From CAWHYG01 sp963833505 (GTDB taxonomy: Bacteria; Eisenbacteria; RBG-16-71-46; CAIMUX01), in the NCBI GenBank assembly GCA_963833505.1, contig CAWHYG010000007.1, positions 1,736,001 to 1,800,000 of the forward strand: a DNA stretch of 64,000 nt, read 5' to 3'. Position 1 is the stretch's first letter. Every line of letters begins with the position of its first letter. The position numbers and the translations under genes are program-made. This document shows, one piece after another, positions 1 through 8,831 of the stretch. Under the pieces are notes generated by a model, which worked only from the letters and a program-made list of their open reading frames with translations, searched no databases and was not told the origin of the DNA.

Positions 1-1
1 C

Positions 2-418
2 TCGCCCTTCTGGAGGTCGCTCGGGCTTCCTTGGGGGGGGCTGATCACGACGGCGGCGGGGGCGCTCGCGCTGGTCCGCGCATTCAGCGGTGTGCCGCCC
101 GATTTTCTCCCGGACGACCTGCGGGCGGATGCAACGGGCGATTCCACCGAGGGCCTTCCGGGAGGCCTCTACGACTCGCTCGCCTGGCCGAAGTGTCCCT
201 GGGGTCTCGGGCCGGAGCTGCGCGGCGAGAAAGCGCCACACCATTCGCCGCAGCAGGCGTCTCCCGGCTCATTCGGACATGTCGGGGCCAGCGGAAGCCT
301 GGCCTGGTCGGACCCCGAGGCGGGGATTTCCTGGGCCGTTCTGGGGACGCGCACGTTCGAGACATGGTGGAAGGATCTGGGGAGGATCGGGGGAGCGTTG
401 TATTCGATTGATGAGTAG
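2..418 (+). CDS. beta-lactamase-family serine hydrolase, C-terminal part
   Basis: Only the last ~138 residues are present; the frame is open to the left window edge, so the gene is cut by the window and the catalytic SxxK lies outside. The end of the protein reads ...FGHVGASGSLAW..., followed by a short hydrophobic strand and a Trp-rich tail. That pattern is typical of class C beta-lactamase/esterase family proteins, where the HxGxxG segment replaces the KTG box and forms the active-site wall. Family members are penicillin-binding-protein-like hydrolases, often periplasmic; substrate cannot be inferred here. Nothing downstream appears to be in an operon with it. Beta-lactamase fold: fairly sure. 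Specific function: unknown. Confidence 0.75.
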   Translation, partial: SPFWRSLGLPWGGLITTAAGALALVRAFSGVPPDFLPDDLRADATGDSTEGLPGGLYDSLAWPKCPWGLGPELRGEKAPHHSPQQASPGSFGHVGASGSLAWSDPEAGISWAVLGTRTFETWWKDLGRIGGALYSIDE

Positions 419-719
419 AGATCCGTCGTGACCGGCTCCTCCCCGTTCTCCGCCGATCTGGCAGATCTAGCTGGAGATCGCGCAGATCTCTCGCGGACGC
501 TGAAGTCAAATCATGGAATTCAGTTCGGCCATCACCAGCTCTGGTGGCTCCCAGCTGGATCGTTCTGTAGCGCTTGCCCTGGAAACCAGTCCTGTCACCG
601 TTCAGGTCTCTGATCGTTCGAAGCCTTGGGAGAGTTTGCCGCTGGCCTGATCAGCGCCGCCCGCGGCGGAACGCTACTCTTGTCCCTCACCTTGAAGAGG
701 GGGGATCGGAGCGAACTTC
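419..719. other. intergenic stretch without recognisable gene
   Basis: About 300 bases between the hydrolase stop and the transposase remnant. It contains several close copies of agatct/gagatc near 457-500 but no convincing coding frame, RNA gene or promoter. Confidence 0.5.
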
Positions 720-1110
720 TTGAAGAGTCATTTGCGGGTAACCATCGAGATTTTAGCGAGTTGCGGCGACGGCCATCGGGAGATCGCCCGGCGGACCGGA
801 GTCGACCGCAGGACCACCTGCCGGTACGTCCGGCAGGCAAATCCACCCGGGGTCGCCAGCGGCTCCGAGCCGATCGCCGTTGAGGATTCCCCCCGGCCAC
901 CGGCTCCCGGGAGCTCCCGCGGCTGCGGCCGCGCACGCGACGGCGTCGGCCTGCGAGCCGCACCGGTCCTGGATCGAGGAGCAGGTCGGGCTGGGGCGCA
1001 ATGCCCAGATCATCTACCAGGATCCGATCGAGGCTGGTGAGTTCCGCCGCGGCTACAACCCGGTCAAGCGGTTCGTGGCCCGGCTGAAGCTCCGCGACTG
1101 GATCGACTTG
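720..1110 (+). pseudogene. IS21-family IstA transposase remnant (frameshifted, truncated)
   Basis: The first frame, starting with a TTG at 720, encodes an IstA-type N-terminus: a helix-turn-helix with HREIARRTGVDRRT followed by a Pro-rich linker. Around 905-945 the homology jumps to another frame, which continues with CEPHRSWIEEQ and NPVKRFVARL, the next segment of IstA proteins. At about 1110 it stops abruptly at the first unit of the 42-bp tandem array, so the DDE catalytic domain and istB are missing. No terminal repeats could be recognised. This copy differs in sequence from the intact IS21-like element at 23.6-26.8 kb, so it is an older, unrelated insertion. Family assignment is confident; the exact frameshift base cannot be placed by eye. 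Confidence 0.75.
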
Positions 1111-1116
1111 GACGAC

Positions 1117-1652
1117 CGAAGCGTCGTACCCAAGCGTAGGTGGACCGGTTCACACGACCGAAGCGTCGTACCCAAGCGTAGGTGGACCGGTTCACTCGAC
1201 CGAGGCGGCGTACCCAAGCTTGGGTGGACCGCTTCACACGACCGAGGCGGCGCACCCAAGCTTGGGTGGACCGCTTCACACGACCGAGGCGGCGCACCCA
1301 AGCTTGGGTGGACCGCTTCACACGACCGAGGCGGCGTACCCAAGCTTGGGTGGACCGCTTCACACGACCGAGGCGGCGTACCCAAGCTTGGGTGGACCGC
1401 TTCACACGACCGAGGCGGCGTACCTACGCGTAGGTGGACCGCTTCACACGACCGAGGCGGCGTACCTACGCGTAGGTGGACCGAGTTGGACGAGTGAGGC
1501 GTCGTACCTAAGCGTAGGTGGACCGAGTTGGACGAGTGAGGCGTCGTACCTAAGCGTAGGTGGACCGAGTTGGACGAGTGAGGCGTCGTACCCAAGCGTA
1601 GGTGGACCGAGTTGGACGAGTGAGGCGTCGTACCCAAGCGTAGGTGGACCGA
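1117..1652. repeat. tandem array, 13 units of 42 bp with central palindromes
   Basis: Units begin at 1117, 1159, 1201 and every 42 bp to 1621. Each holds the frame cgaggcggcgtacc...ggtggaccg. The middle of the unit is either the perfect palindrome acccaagcttgggt (units 3-7), the perfect palindrome acctacgcgtaggt (units 8-9), or imperfect mixtures (ccaagcgtagg, ctaagcgtagg) in units 1-2 and 10-13. Neighbouring units tend to be identical in pairs (4=5, 6=7, 10=11, 12 matching 13 as far as it runs). The second half of the unit switches from 'ttcacacgac' to 'gttggacgag' after unit 8. Because 42 is a multiple of three, several frames stay open across it, but nothing shows it is translated. Confidence 0.95.
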
Positions 1653-1840
1653 CCGTCTGGTCCGGACGCGCACCTGGAAGATCCGGCGGCTGCGCGGGTT
1701 GGGGTCGAGCAGGTTGGCGAAGGTGGTCTCGCTCCCCGTCGACAGGCAGGCCCGCCAGACGGGCTCACCACGGGGAGGCCAGAGCGTGCCGAACAGAAGA
1801 TGATTGTGGAACGTGGAGCAAAGTGGTGGCCCCACCCCTT

Positions 1841-2692
1841 TTACCTCCGCGTCAGCACCACCTTTCCCGCGGTCGCACCGGCCGGGGTCTTGATGCAGGT
1901 CAAGTACACCGCAGCCGGAAGTGGCCTGCCGGAATCGTCCCTCCCGTCCCATACGATGGAATAATCGCCGGGCAGATGCGCCCCGTCGGCCAAGTGGCGG
2001 ACAACGCGGCCGGACGAATCAAGAATCTCCACGGCGACCGCCGAAGCCGCCGCCAACCGGTACCCGATGACCACTCGACCGGTACTCGGGTTCGGGACGG
2101 GGCCGAGGCGCCAGGCTGTTGAAGATCCTTCAACCTGGGACGTCGGGCAGAGGTTGGGCGTGCAGCTCATACTAGGACCGAGCCAGGTGCCACCTTCGGT
2201 CTCGCACTGCGATTCTGTCTCAATCGTGCAACGTCCAGCGAGCGAACAACACGCTCCGGTCGGCTGCGGACACGGGTTCGGGACACAACCAGTGTCCATC
2301 CCCTCCCATGCGCCGCTGCACGCCGCCTGCGTTGTTACCATGCACGAACCGTCCGGAAGACAGCAAGCGCCAGTGGGCGGCGGACACAGGTTCGGTTGGC
2401 AGACGGTGCCGGCCCCCTGCCAGGTGTTCGGTGGTTGGCAATCCGTCTTGGTTCTGACGGCGCAGGAACCATCCGGTCGACAACAAGCCCCGAAAGAGCC
2501 GACGAGACCGAGGCCGTGCTGCCACCCCGCCGCCACTGCTCCGAACCAGTCATTGGGCGAGGGCACCTTGCATTGTCCATAGGCACAATCCCCCCAGGCG
2601 ACGACTGACCCGTTCGACTTGAGACCCAAGCTGAAGTACATGCCGGCGCTGACGGCCACGAAGTCTTGGCAGGAAAGCACGCCGCGGATCAA
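1841..2692 (-). pseudogene. RCC1-like/Cys-module surface protein, 5'-truncated
   Basis: The reading frame enters in the middle of an RCC1-like blade (SAGMYFSLGLKSNGSVVAWG, then a second AAGWQHGLGL copy). Three Cys-rich modules follow, of the type ACC-RPDG/LPDG-SC...C...NPC or NLC, and then a C-terminal FlgD-like beta-sandwich (PNPSTGRVVIGYRL... and ...YSIVWDGRDDSGR...). This architecture belongs to large secreted proteins of FCB-group candidate phyla, the last domain acting as a sorting or anchoring tail. Only a TTG (2692) could start it. The frame stays open upstream through unlikely sequence and no signal peptide is present, so I read it as the tail of a longer gene whose front was lost at a rearrangement near 2700. 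Confident on domains, moderate on decay. Confidence 0.7.
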
Positions 2693-2759
2693 GCGGCCGA
2701 AACGCTGGCAGACCTCCGAGGATCGAGAAGGATCTGATACCAGAGGAGGAGGGTGAGGT

Positions 2760-2935
2760 CGCCAAGGCTGGGGTGGTGGGGTCCGAGCGAGCGCAGCGAG
2801 CGTGGGTTAGCGAGGACGGAGGGCGAGGCCCCGCAGGGGCCGAGGTCCGGAGCGCAGCGGAGGACGGAGCCCGAAGGGCGACCCCGGAGGAGGCGCGACC
2901 CGGAGCGCGCGAAGCGCGCGGAGGGAAACCCCCAA
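2760..2935. repeat. cluster of short GC hairpins with 3-nt loops
   Basis: Purine-rich stretch between the truncated surface protein and coaX. It contains several short perfect inverted repeats around three-base loops: ggccccgcaggggcc, gcgcgcgaagcgcgc, gcccgaagggc. It also has recurrent gagcgcagcg motifs. No coding frame is convincing. The rest of this gene-free stretch (2693-2759, 2936-3072) shows nothing recognisable. It may be an extragenic palindromic repeat cluster; function is unknown. Confidence 0.6.
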
Positions 2936-3072
2936 ATGCTCCTGCCGAATGCTGACCTTGTTTGGTTCCGGCTATGCCGCGAACCCGGCGACGATCATCC
3001 CCACTCGAACCGGCCGGAAGGCTCCCATCACGGCAGCGGAAACTGCCGAATCGCGGAACGATGGAGTCGCGC

Positions 3073-3954
3073 CTACCTCACCCGCTCCCCCAAGATCCGC
3101 AACCCCTGAAGCGTCAAAGCCGCGTCGACCTTAGAGATCGTCTCCGAATCCGCCGCGATCGACCCGGCCAGTCCGCCGGTCGCGATCACGAGCGGACGGA
3201 TCCGCAGCTCCTGTGAAAGACGGCGGACCAGACCGTCGATCTGATCCACCGCGCCGAAGAAGACACCCGACTGGATGCACTCCTCGGTGGTTCGGCCGAC
3301 CGCGTGCTCCGGCCTCCGGATCTCCACCTTGGCCAGCCGCGCCGCGCGACGGAACAGCTCGTCCGCCGAGGTGAGGATCCCCGGACAGATGGCGCCGCCG
3401 ATGTACCGCGGCCCGCGCAGGACCACGTCGAAGGTCGTGGCCGTGCCGAGATCAACCACGATCGCCGGCAGGCGATACAGCGCCGCCACCGCCACGGCGT
3501 TGGCGATCCGATCGACGCCGATGGATGCGACGTCGAGCAGCTCGATCTTGATCCCACGGGCCGCCCGCGCCGACGCCAGGTAGGGCAGCCGTCCGAGAAG
3601 CCGCTCGATCACGCCCTCCCAGGCGGGCGTCTGCGAGGGGACGACCGAGCCGATCACGGCCCGGCCGCGCTCGCGCAGATTCTCCAAGTAGGGCGCGATC
3701 AGCCGCTCGACGAGCGGCAGCAGCTCATCGCCGGTACGGGGAAGCCCGGAGGTCATCCGGAACAGGTCGCGGACCTCATCGCCCTCGAAAATGCCGAGGA
3801 CGGTCTGCGTATTGCCGACGTCGACCGCGAGGGTGACCCCGCCGGCCTTCCGGACCCGCCGCGGGGACGCCGTGCCTTCGGCCGCCCGCTTCTCGCGAGC
3901 GCCGGCGCCGCCTCCACTCCGATCAACCACCTTCCGCCGGGATGCGGTCTTCAT
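3073..3954 (-). CDS. coaX: type III pantothenate kinase
   Basis: Phosphorylates pantothenate, the first step of CoA synthesis, in the cytoplasm. The protein (293 aa) carries the acetate/sugar-kinase-fold motifs of CoaX: DVGNTQTVLGIF near the N-terminus, the GVDRIAN loop with the catalytic Asp, DLGTATTFDVV, a GGAICPGI segment and a C-terminal VIATGGLAG. The ATG at 3954 is chosen because AAGGGAG lies just upstream. It adds ~38 Lys/Arg/Gly-rich residues before the conserved start, so a later start is possible. It lies 29 nt behind tatC at the end of the smc-tatC-coaX run. coaBC at 53.9-55.3 kb supplies later steps of the same pathway. Confidence 0.93.
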   Translation of the reverse strand: MKTASRRKVVDRSGGGAGAREKRAAEGTASPRRVRKAGGVTLAVDVGNTQTVLGIFEGDEVRDLFRMTSGLPRTGDELLPLVERLIAPYLENLRERGRAVIGSVVPSQTPAWEGVIERLLGRLPYLASARAARGIKIELLDVASIGVDRIANAVAVAALYRLPAIVVDLGTATTFDVVLRGPRYIGGAICPGILTSADELFRRAARLAKVEIRRPEHAVGRTTEECIQSGVFFGAVDQIDGLVRRLSQELRIRPLVIATGGLAGSIAADSETISKVDAALTLQGLRILGERVR

Positions 3955-3983
3955 CTTCCGTCTCCCTTCCACCAGTCGTACGA

Positions 3984-4808
3984 TCAACCGGCCAGATCGC
4001 CGCCGGAGCCGCTGCCTGTGCCCGGCCCGCCCGGCGGGTTGAACTCCCGATCCCGCTCCGCGTCCTTCCGCTTCTGCTTGCGGTAGAGAATCGAGGATAC
4101 GATGGCGGCCCCGAAGTAGAGAAAGAGCACCGGAATGCAGAGCACGAGGGTCGAGACGACCGCGTCTCCCGGCGTCGCGATGGCCGAGATGGTCACGATG
4201 ATGACGATGGCTTCGCGCCACCGCGACCAGAGGAGGCGCGGCGTGACGATGTGGAGAAGCGTCAGGATCACGACCACGACCGGCACCTCGAAGGCGATGC
4301 CGCTCGCCAGCGCCATCTTCAGCATGAAGTCGAGGAGATAGTCGATCGTGATGTTGGGACGCACGTGGGGCGTGGCGAAGGTGCCGAGAAGCCGGAGGAG
4401 GAGCGGCGTCAACACCCAGTAGCTGAAGGCGACTCCGGCGTAGAACAGCGCGGTCGAGGCGATCACGAGAGGCAGGACGACGCGCCGCTCGTGGCGGTAG
4501 AGCCCGGGCAGGATGAAGCTCCAAAGCTGGAACGAGATGAAGGGCAGCGCCGCCATGGCGCCCAGGATCATCGAGATCTTGAAGCGGACGTTGAGCGCCT
4601 CGAGCGGATGCAGGAACTGCGCCTGCCCGACGCTCTTCACGACGATGTAGTCGAGGAGCCAGCCGCTCACGAACCAGCCGGCGATGGTGCAGACCGCGAG
4701 CGCGCCCAGGCTGGCCAGGATGACGTGGCGCAATTCCTCGAGGTGCTCGAGGAAGGGCATCTCCCGGTCGGAGCGGCCGGTCAGGCGGGCCAGGAATCCG
4801 CGGGGCAC
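3984..4808 (-). CDS. tatC: Sec-independent protein translocase TatC
   Basis: Core receptor of the twin-arginine pathway in the inner membrane; binds RR signal peptides and recruits TatA. The 274-residue protein has the usual MPFLEHLEELR start of the family (after a ~16 aa extension), six hydrophobic segments, the periplasmic stretch FHLP-like 'FLHPLEAL', and the SYWVLTPLLL and ISAIATPGDAV segments that mark the fourth to sixth helices. The tail is Gly/Pro/Asp-rich and probably disordered. Start is GTG at 4808, 25 nt after smc. No tatA or tatB lies within the window. Confidence 0.95.
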   Translation of the reverse strand: MPRGFLARLTGRSDREMPFLEHLEELRHVILASLGALAVCTIAGWFVSGWLLDYIVVKSVGQAQFLHPLEALNVRFKISMILGAMAALPFISFQLWSFILPGLYRHERRVVLPLVIASTALFYAGVAFSYWVLTPLLLRLLGTFATPHVRPNITIDYLLDFMLKMALASGIAFEVPVVVVILTLLHIVTPRLLWSRWREAIVIIVTISAIATPGDAVVSTLVLCIPVLFLYFGAAIVSSILYRKQKRKDAERDREFNPPGGPGTGSGSGGDLAG

Positions 4809-4833
4809 GTCAGGTCCCGGTCACGGGTCCCGT

Positions 4834-7800
4834 TCAGGCCGCTCCGGCGGGCTCTCCGTCCGCCGAATCGGGCGCCGAGGTCCCCGCCAGGAACGCGGAA
4901 TCGAGGTCGGCCCTGGAACCGTCCAGGCGAACCGAGACCAGCTTCGAGATCCCCTGCTCTTCCATGGTCACGCCGAAGAGGTGGTCGGCCATTTCCATGG
5001 TCTTCTTGTTGTGGGTGATGACGATGAACTGCGTCCGCTCGCTGAAGCGGCGGACCAGCTCGTTGAATCGATCCAGATTGGCGTCGTCGAGCGGCGCGTC
5101 GACCTCGTCGAGCAGACAGACCGGGCTCGGCTTGGCCAGGTAGATCGCGAAGAGAAGGGCGATGGCGGTCAGGGCCCGCTCCCCGCTCGAGAGCAGGCGG
5201 ATCGATTCCAGCCGCTTTCCCCGCGGCCGGGCCGAGATTTCGATGTCGCCCTCCAGCGGGTCGCCCCCCATGAGGGCCAAAGTGGCCTCGCCGCCCGGAA
5301 AGAGCTGCTCGAAGGTGTTCCGGAAGTTGTCCTGGACGGCGCGGAAGGTCTCTTCGAACATTTGCCCCGCGGTTTCATTGATCCGGCGGATGGCCTCAAG
5401 GAGGTCTTCCCGGGCCGCCCTGAGATCGGCGGCCTGTTTGCGGTGGAAGTCGAGGCGCTCCTTGCCGGCCCGATACTCCTCTTCCGCCAGGAAGTTCAGG
5501 CTTCCCATTCCGTCGAGGACCCGGCGCAGATCGGTCATGCGCGTCGCTCGCGCTGCGGGATCCATCGGGCCGCTCGGCGAGGCCGTCGCCGCATCCTCGA
5601 CTCCCGCGGGCTCACCAGTCTCCTCGTCGACACCCGCGCCCTCGTCCAGGCCGGCCGCCTCTTCTTCGAGCAGTTCCAGATCGGCGTCGAGAGATTCGCC
5701 TTGGTCCAGACCGGTGTCGCCGGTCCCACCCTCGCCGTCGTGCTCACCCGCCGCGCCCGCGGCGCCCTCGCCGGCGCCCATGAGCGCGCTCGCAGTGCCG
5801 CCCTCACCGGCCGCGCCGGCGTCAACGCCCGTGACGACGCCGCTCTCGTCCGCTCCGGCAGCCGGCCTCGGACGCGCGCGGCGCCGACGTCGCGGCGCCT
5901 CGGTTTCCACGGGTGGAGCCCAGGTTTCGAGGTCCACGTTGTAATCGGTCCGGATCCGCTCGAGGACGGTGTCGGCCTGGTTCCTCTTCTGGAGCCTCTC
6001 GACGTCCTCGGCGTGCAAGGTCTGGACCACGGAGTCCAGACGCTCGCGCTCGGACCTCAGCTCGGAGTCGAGCTGGAAGAGCGAGTCCTGGCATGCCTGA
6101 TGGTTCCCCTCCGCCGCCTGCCGCTCTTCGCCGGTCTGATGAACGGCCTCTTCCAGGCCGCCCATGCCTTCTTCCAGACGCTCGATCCGGTCGCCCGCTT
6201 CCGCCGCCTCGGCGCCTCGCTCGGCCAGCCGCGTTTCCGCCTCCTGGACCGCGCGGCCCAGTTCCTCGGCCTCGCGTTCCAACGCGGCTCCGCGGTTCTG
6301 CTCCGACTCGAGCGCGTTCCGGCGGCGCAGCGTTTCCATCTCGCGCTCGTTCGCCTCGCGCACGCGCTCGTCCTTGGACCGCTCCTGCTCCTCGGCCGCT
6401 CTGCGCAACTCCTCAAAGGTCGCCTGGGCCTGAACGGAATCGGTTTCGGTCCGGCTGACGGTTCCTTCGAGCCGGGCGATCTCCTCCGACAGGAGGCCGA
6501 TCTCCTCTCCGAGCGCGTCGCGTTCCCGGAGAAGCCGCGTGTTCTCCTCGAGCAGCATCGCCTGCTCGGTTCGCCCGGCCGTCCGGGTCTCGCTGAGCGC
6601 GATCCGTTCCCGGTCGAGACCGGCGCCGCGCGACTCGAGCGCGGACCACTGCTCCTGGAGCGCGGATTCGCGGGACGAAAGCCGGGCTTCTTCGTGCTCC
6701 AGGCCCTCTACGAGCGCCTCGGCCTCCGACAGCTCGGCCCGAAGCCTCGGGATCTCCTGCTCGCGGCGAAGGATCTCCGCCTCCTCGGTCTCCTCACCCG
6801 CCAGGCGGAACACGCGCGTGCGCTCGACCGCGTCTCCCTCCGGAGTCACGATGCGGCGCCCGGTTTCCCGGGCCTTCTCGCGCGCCTCCGGCAGGGAGCC
6901 GGCCAGCCGCGTCTCGCGCGCCAGATAGCCGGCGAACCGCGCCGCGGCCGGCGCCGGCGCGAACAGGTCGAGCACTGCGGGATCGACGCCTTCGCCTTCC
7001 GGATCGCATCCGGCCTCGGCGAGCGGGAAGAAGGTCACGCCTCCGAGCGACAGCTCGCGCAGACGGCCCATGATCGAGATGGCCGCATCCTCGTCGTCGA
7101 CCAGGATCCAGGGCACGCGCTCGCCCAGAACGGCCCGGCCCTGGACTTCGGCACCGGGACGCAGGCGCACCTCCTCGCCCACGACTCCGACCAGCCCCGG
7201 ATAGGAATCCCGGTTCTCCAGCAGATGGCGGACCGCCGCGGCGAATCCGGCGTGGCGCTCGTGTTGCTCTTCGAGCAGCTCGAGGCGGCTCTTGAGGCCG
7301 GTCTTCCGCCGCTCGGCCTCGCCGAGGTTCCGGACGAGATCGCCGCGATTCCGGCGGGCCTCCTGGCGCTCGGCCTCGCAGGCCGCCCGTTCGCCGCCCA
7401 GCGCTTCGAGATCCGCGCCGATCTCGGAGAGGCGTCCTTCCGTCTTGGACAGGTCGCCTCCGACCTGGTCGGAGCGATCGGAGAAAGCCTCGAGGTGCTC
7501 GAGAAGCGCGGACTGCTTGCGGGAAGCGGCGGCCAGGCGCTCGCGCTTCCCTTCCAGGTCGCGGCGGCTGCCGGTGCCTGAGGTGCTCAGATCGAGCGAG
7601 ATCTGCTGCGCCGCCTGCAGCCGCCCGCGGACCTCCCGAAGCAGGATCTCCGCTTCGCCCCGCCGCCGGCCGGCTTCGCGCGCCGCTTCCTCGGCCGCCT
7701 CGAGATCCTTCGCCAGCGCGGCGAGCACCGGCGCCAGAGCGCTCCGGTCGGCCCCCAGCACTTCGCGCCTTTCGGCATACCGGGCGATGCGCGCGCGCAG

Positions 7801-8760
7801 CTCGGCCTCCTCGCCCGCCCACGCCTCGAGCTTCGCCGCCCGGACGCGGATCTCCTCCCGCGCCGAGAAGAGGGTTCGTTCAGCGGTCTCGGCCGCGCGG
7901 CTTGCCTGCGTGAGGCGGCCGGCCAGATCGAGCAGGTTCGTGCGCGCCGTCTCCCGCCGCGTGTCGAGGACGGCGAGGCGCACCGACAGGTCCTCGCGCT
8001 CTTCTTCCCGGCGCCGGTGGACCTCGTCGGTCGAGAGCGACTCGGCGCGGAGCTCGCGCCACCTCTCCCAGGCCAGCCGGATTTCGTGGCGGTCCAGCTC
8101 ATCCTTCAGTCGCCGCCAGCGGCGGACCTTTCCCGCCTGCCGGGCCAGGCTGCGTACGCCGCGCTCGATCTCGCGGGTCATGTCCTCGATCCGGGTCAGA
8201 TCCTGCTCGACTCCTTCGAGGCGGCGCTCCGACTCCTTCCGGCGCTGCTTGTACCGGCTGATCCCCGACGCCTCTTCGAAGAGGAAGCGGCGCGCGTCGT
8301 CCTTGTCGGAAAGGACCTGATCGACCATGTCCCGTTCGATGACGGAATAGCCGTGGCTGCCCATGCCGGTGCCGGAGAAGAGATCCCGGATGTCCTTGAG
8401 GCGGCAGGGAAGCTTGTTGATCAGGAACTCGCTCTCGCCCGAGCGATAGATCCGCCGGGCGACCGCGATGCTGGTGTACTCGAGGGGAAGGCTTCCGTCG
8501 TCGTTCGTGACGGTGAGGCCGACCTCAGCCATGCCGAGCGGTTTGGCCGCGCCCGATCCCTTGAAGATGACGTCCTGGATGCGTTCGCCGCGAAGGGTGC
8601 GAGCGTTCTGCTCCCCCAGGACCCAGCGAAAGGCGTCGGAGATGTTGCTCTTGCCGCAGCCGTTCGGGCCGACGATGGCGGTGATCCCCCTGGCCAGAGG
8701 AACCTCCGTCCGATGAGCGAAGGACTTGAAGCCGAACAGATCCAGTTTCTCGACGAACAC
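4834..8760 (-). CDS. smc: chromosome segregation protein SMC
   Basis: Chromosome condensation ATPase. The GTG at 8760 is preceded by AAGGAG and gives 1308 residues beginning VFVEKLDLFGFKSF. Walker A (GPNGCGKSN) is at residues 31-39. Long coiled coils flank a hinge around residues 500-650 (VGEEVRLRPGAE...). The C-terminal head has the signature LLSSGERALTAIALL and Walker B PVCLLDEVDAPLDD. Unusually, the C-terminal coil is interrupted by ~125 residues (about nt 5540-5915) that begin with an Arg/Pro run and continue as Gly/Ala/Glu/Asp-rich low complexity, placed just before the conserved DGMGSLNFLAEEEY segment. Family members are usually ~1150-1200 aa, and the insert accounts for the excess. It lies upstream of tatC on the same strand. 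Confidence 0.96.
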   Translation of the reverse strand: MFVEKLDLFGFKSFAHRTEVPLARGITAIVGPNGCGKSNISDAFRWVLGEQNARTLRGERIQDVIFKGSGAAKPLGMAEVGLTVTNDDGSLPLEYTSIAVARRIYRSGESEFLINKLPCRLKDIRDLFSGTGMGSHGYSVIERDMVDQVLSDKDDARRFLFEEASGISRYKQRRKESERRLEGVEQDLTRIEDMTREIERGVRSLARQAGKVRRWRRLKDELDRHEIRLAWERWRELRAESLSTDEVHRRREEEREDLSVRLAVLDTRRETARTNLLDLAGRLTQASRAAETAERTLFSAREEIRVRAAKLEAWAGEEAELRARIARYAERREVLGADRSALAPVLAALAKDLEAAEEAAREAGRRRGEAEILLREVRGRLQAAQQISLDLSTSGTGSRRDLEGKRERLAAASRKQSALLEHLEAFSDRSDQVGGDLSKTEGRLSEIGADLEALGGERAACEAERQEARRNRGDLVRNLGEAERRKTGLKSRLELLEEQHERHAGFAAAVRHLLENRDSYPGLVGVVGEEVRLRPGAEVQGRAVLGERVPWILVDDEDAAISIMGRLRELSLGGVTFFPLAEAGCDPEGEGVDPAVLDLFAPAPAAARFAGYLARETRLAGSLPEAREKARETGRRIVTPEGDAVERTRVFRLAGEETEEAEILRREQEIPRLRAELSEAEALVEGLEHEEARLSSRESALQEQWSALESRGAGLDRERIALSETRTAGRTEQAMLLEENTRLLRERDALGEEIGLLSEEIARLEGTVSRTETDSVQAQATFEELRRAAEEQERSKDERVREANEREMETLRRRNALESEQNRGAALEREAEELGRAVQEAETRLAERGAEAAEAGDRIERLEEGMGGLEEAVHQTGEERQAAEGNHQACQDSLFQLDSELRSERERLDSVVQTLHAEDVERLQKRNQADTVLERIRTDYNVDLETWAPPVETEAPRRRRRARPRPAAGADESGVVTGVDAGAAGEGGTASALMGAGEGAAGAAGEHDGEGGTGDTGLDQGESLDADLELLEEEAAGLDEGAGVDEETGEPAGVEDAATASPSGPMDPAARATRMTDLRRVLDGMGSLNFLAEEEYRAGKERLDFHRKQAADLRAAREDLLEAIRRINETAGQMFEETFRAVQDNFRNTFEQLFPGGEATLALMGGDPLEGDIEISARPRGKRLESIRLLSSGERALTAIALLFAIYLAKPSPVCLLDEVDAPLDDANLDRFNELVRRFSERTQFIVITHNKKTMEMADHLFGVTMEEQGISKLVSVRLDGSRADLDSAFLAGTSAPDSADGEPAGAA

Positions 8761-8831
8761 CCCTGCTCCTTCCCCGGCCCGAACGATCGTCGGGATCAAG
8801 CGCTCGCTTCGAACCCGCCTCCGCGCAGTCC

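Noticed and set aside
1117..1652. CRISPR array
   Set aside because: Units are contiguous with no unique spacers, and no cas gene is present in the window.
1653..1840. Minus-strand peptide containing CLSTGSETTFANLLDPNPRS as part of a gene
   Set aside because: It looks faintly protein-like but enters directly into the repeat array and I could not assign a family or boundaries.
1053..2122. Open frames running through the 42-bp repeats on both strands
   Set aside because: Repeat length is divisible by three, so frames stay open by construction; no ribosome site, no non-repeat domain.
2941..3072. tRNA suggested by 'cactcgaaccgg'
   Set aside because: No matching acceptor, D or anticodon arms on either strand.
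4684..8320. Long open frames on the strand opposite smc (up to 965 codons)
   Set aside because: They mirror the smc codons in a GC-rich gene, show Arg/Gly/Pro-rich nonsense composition and no domain; smc motifs are unmistakable on the minus strand.
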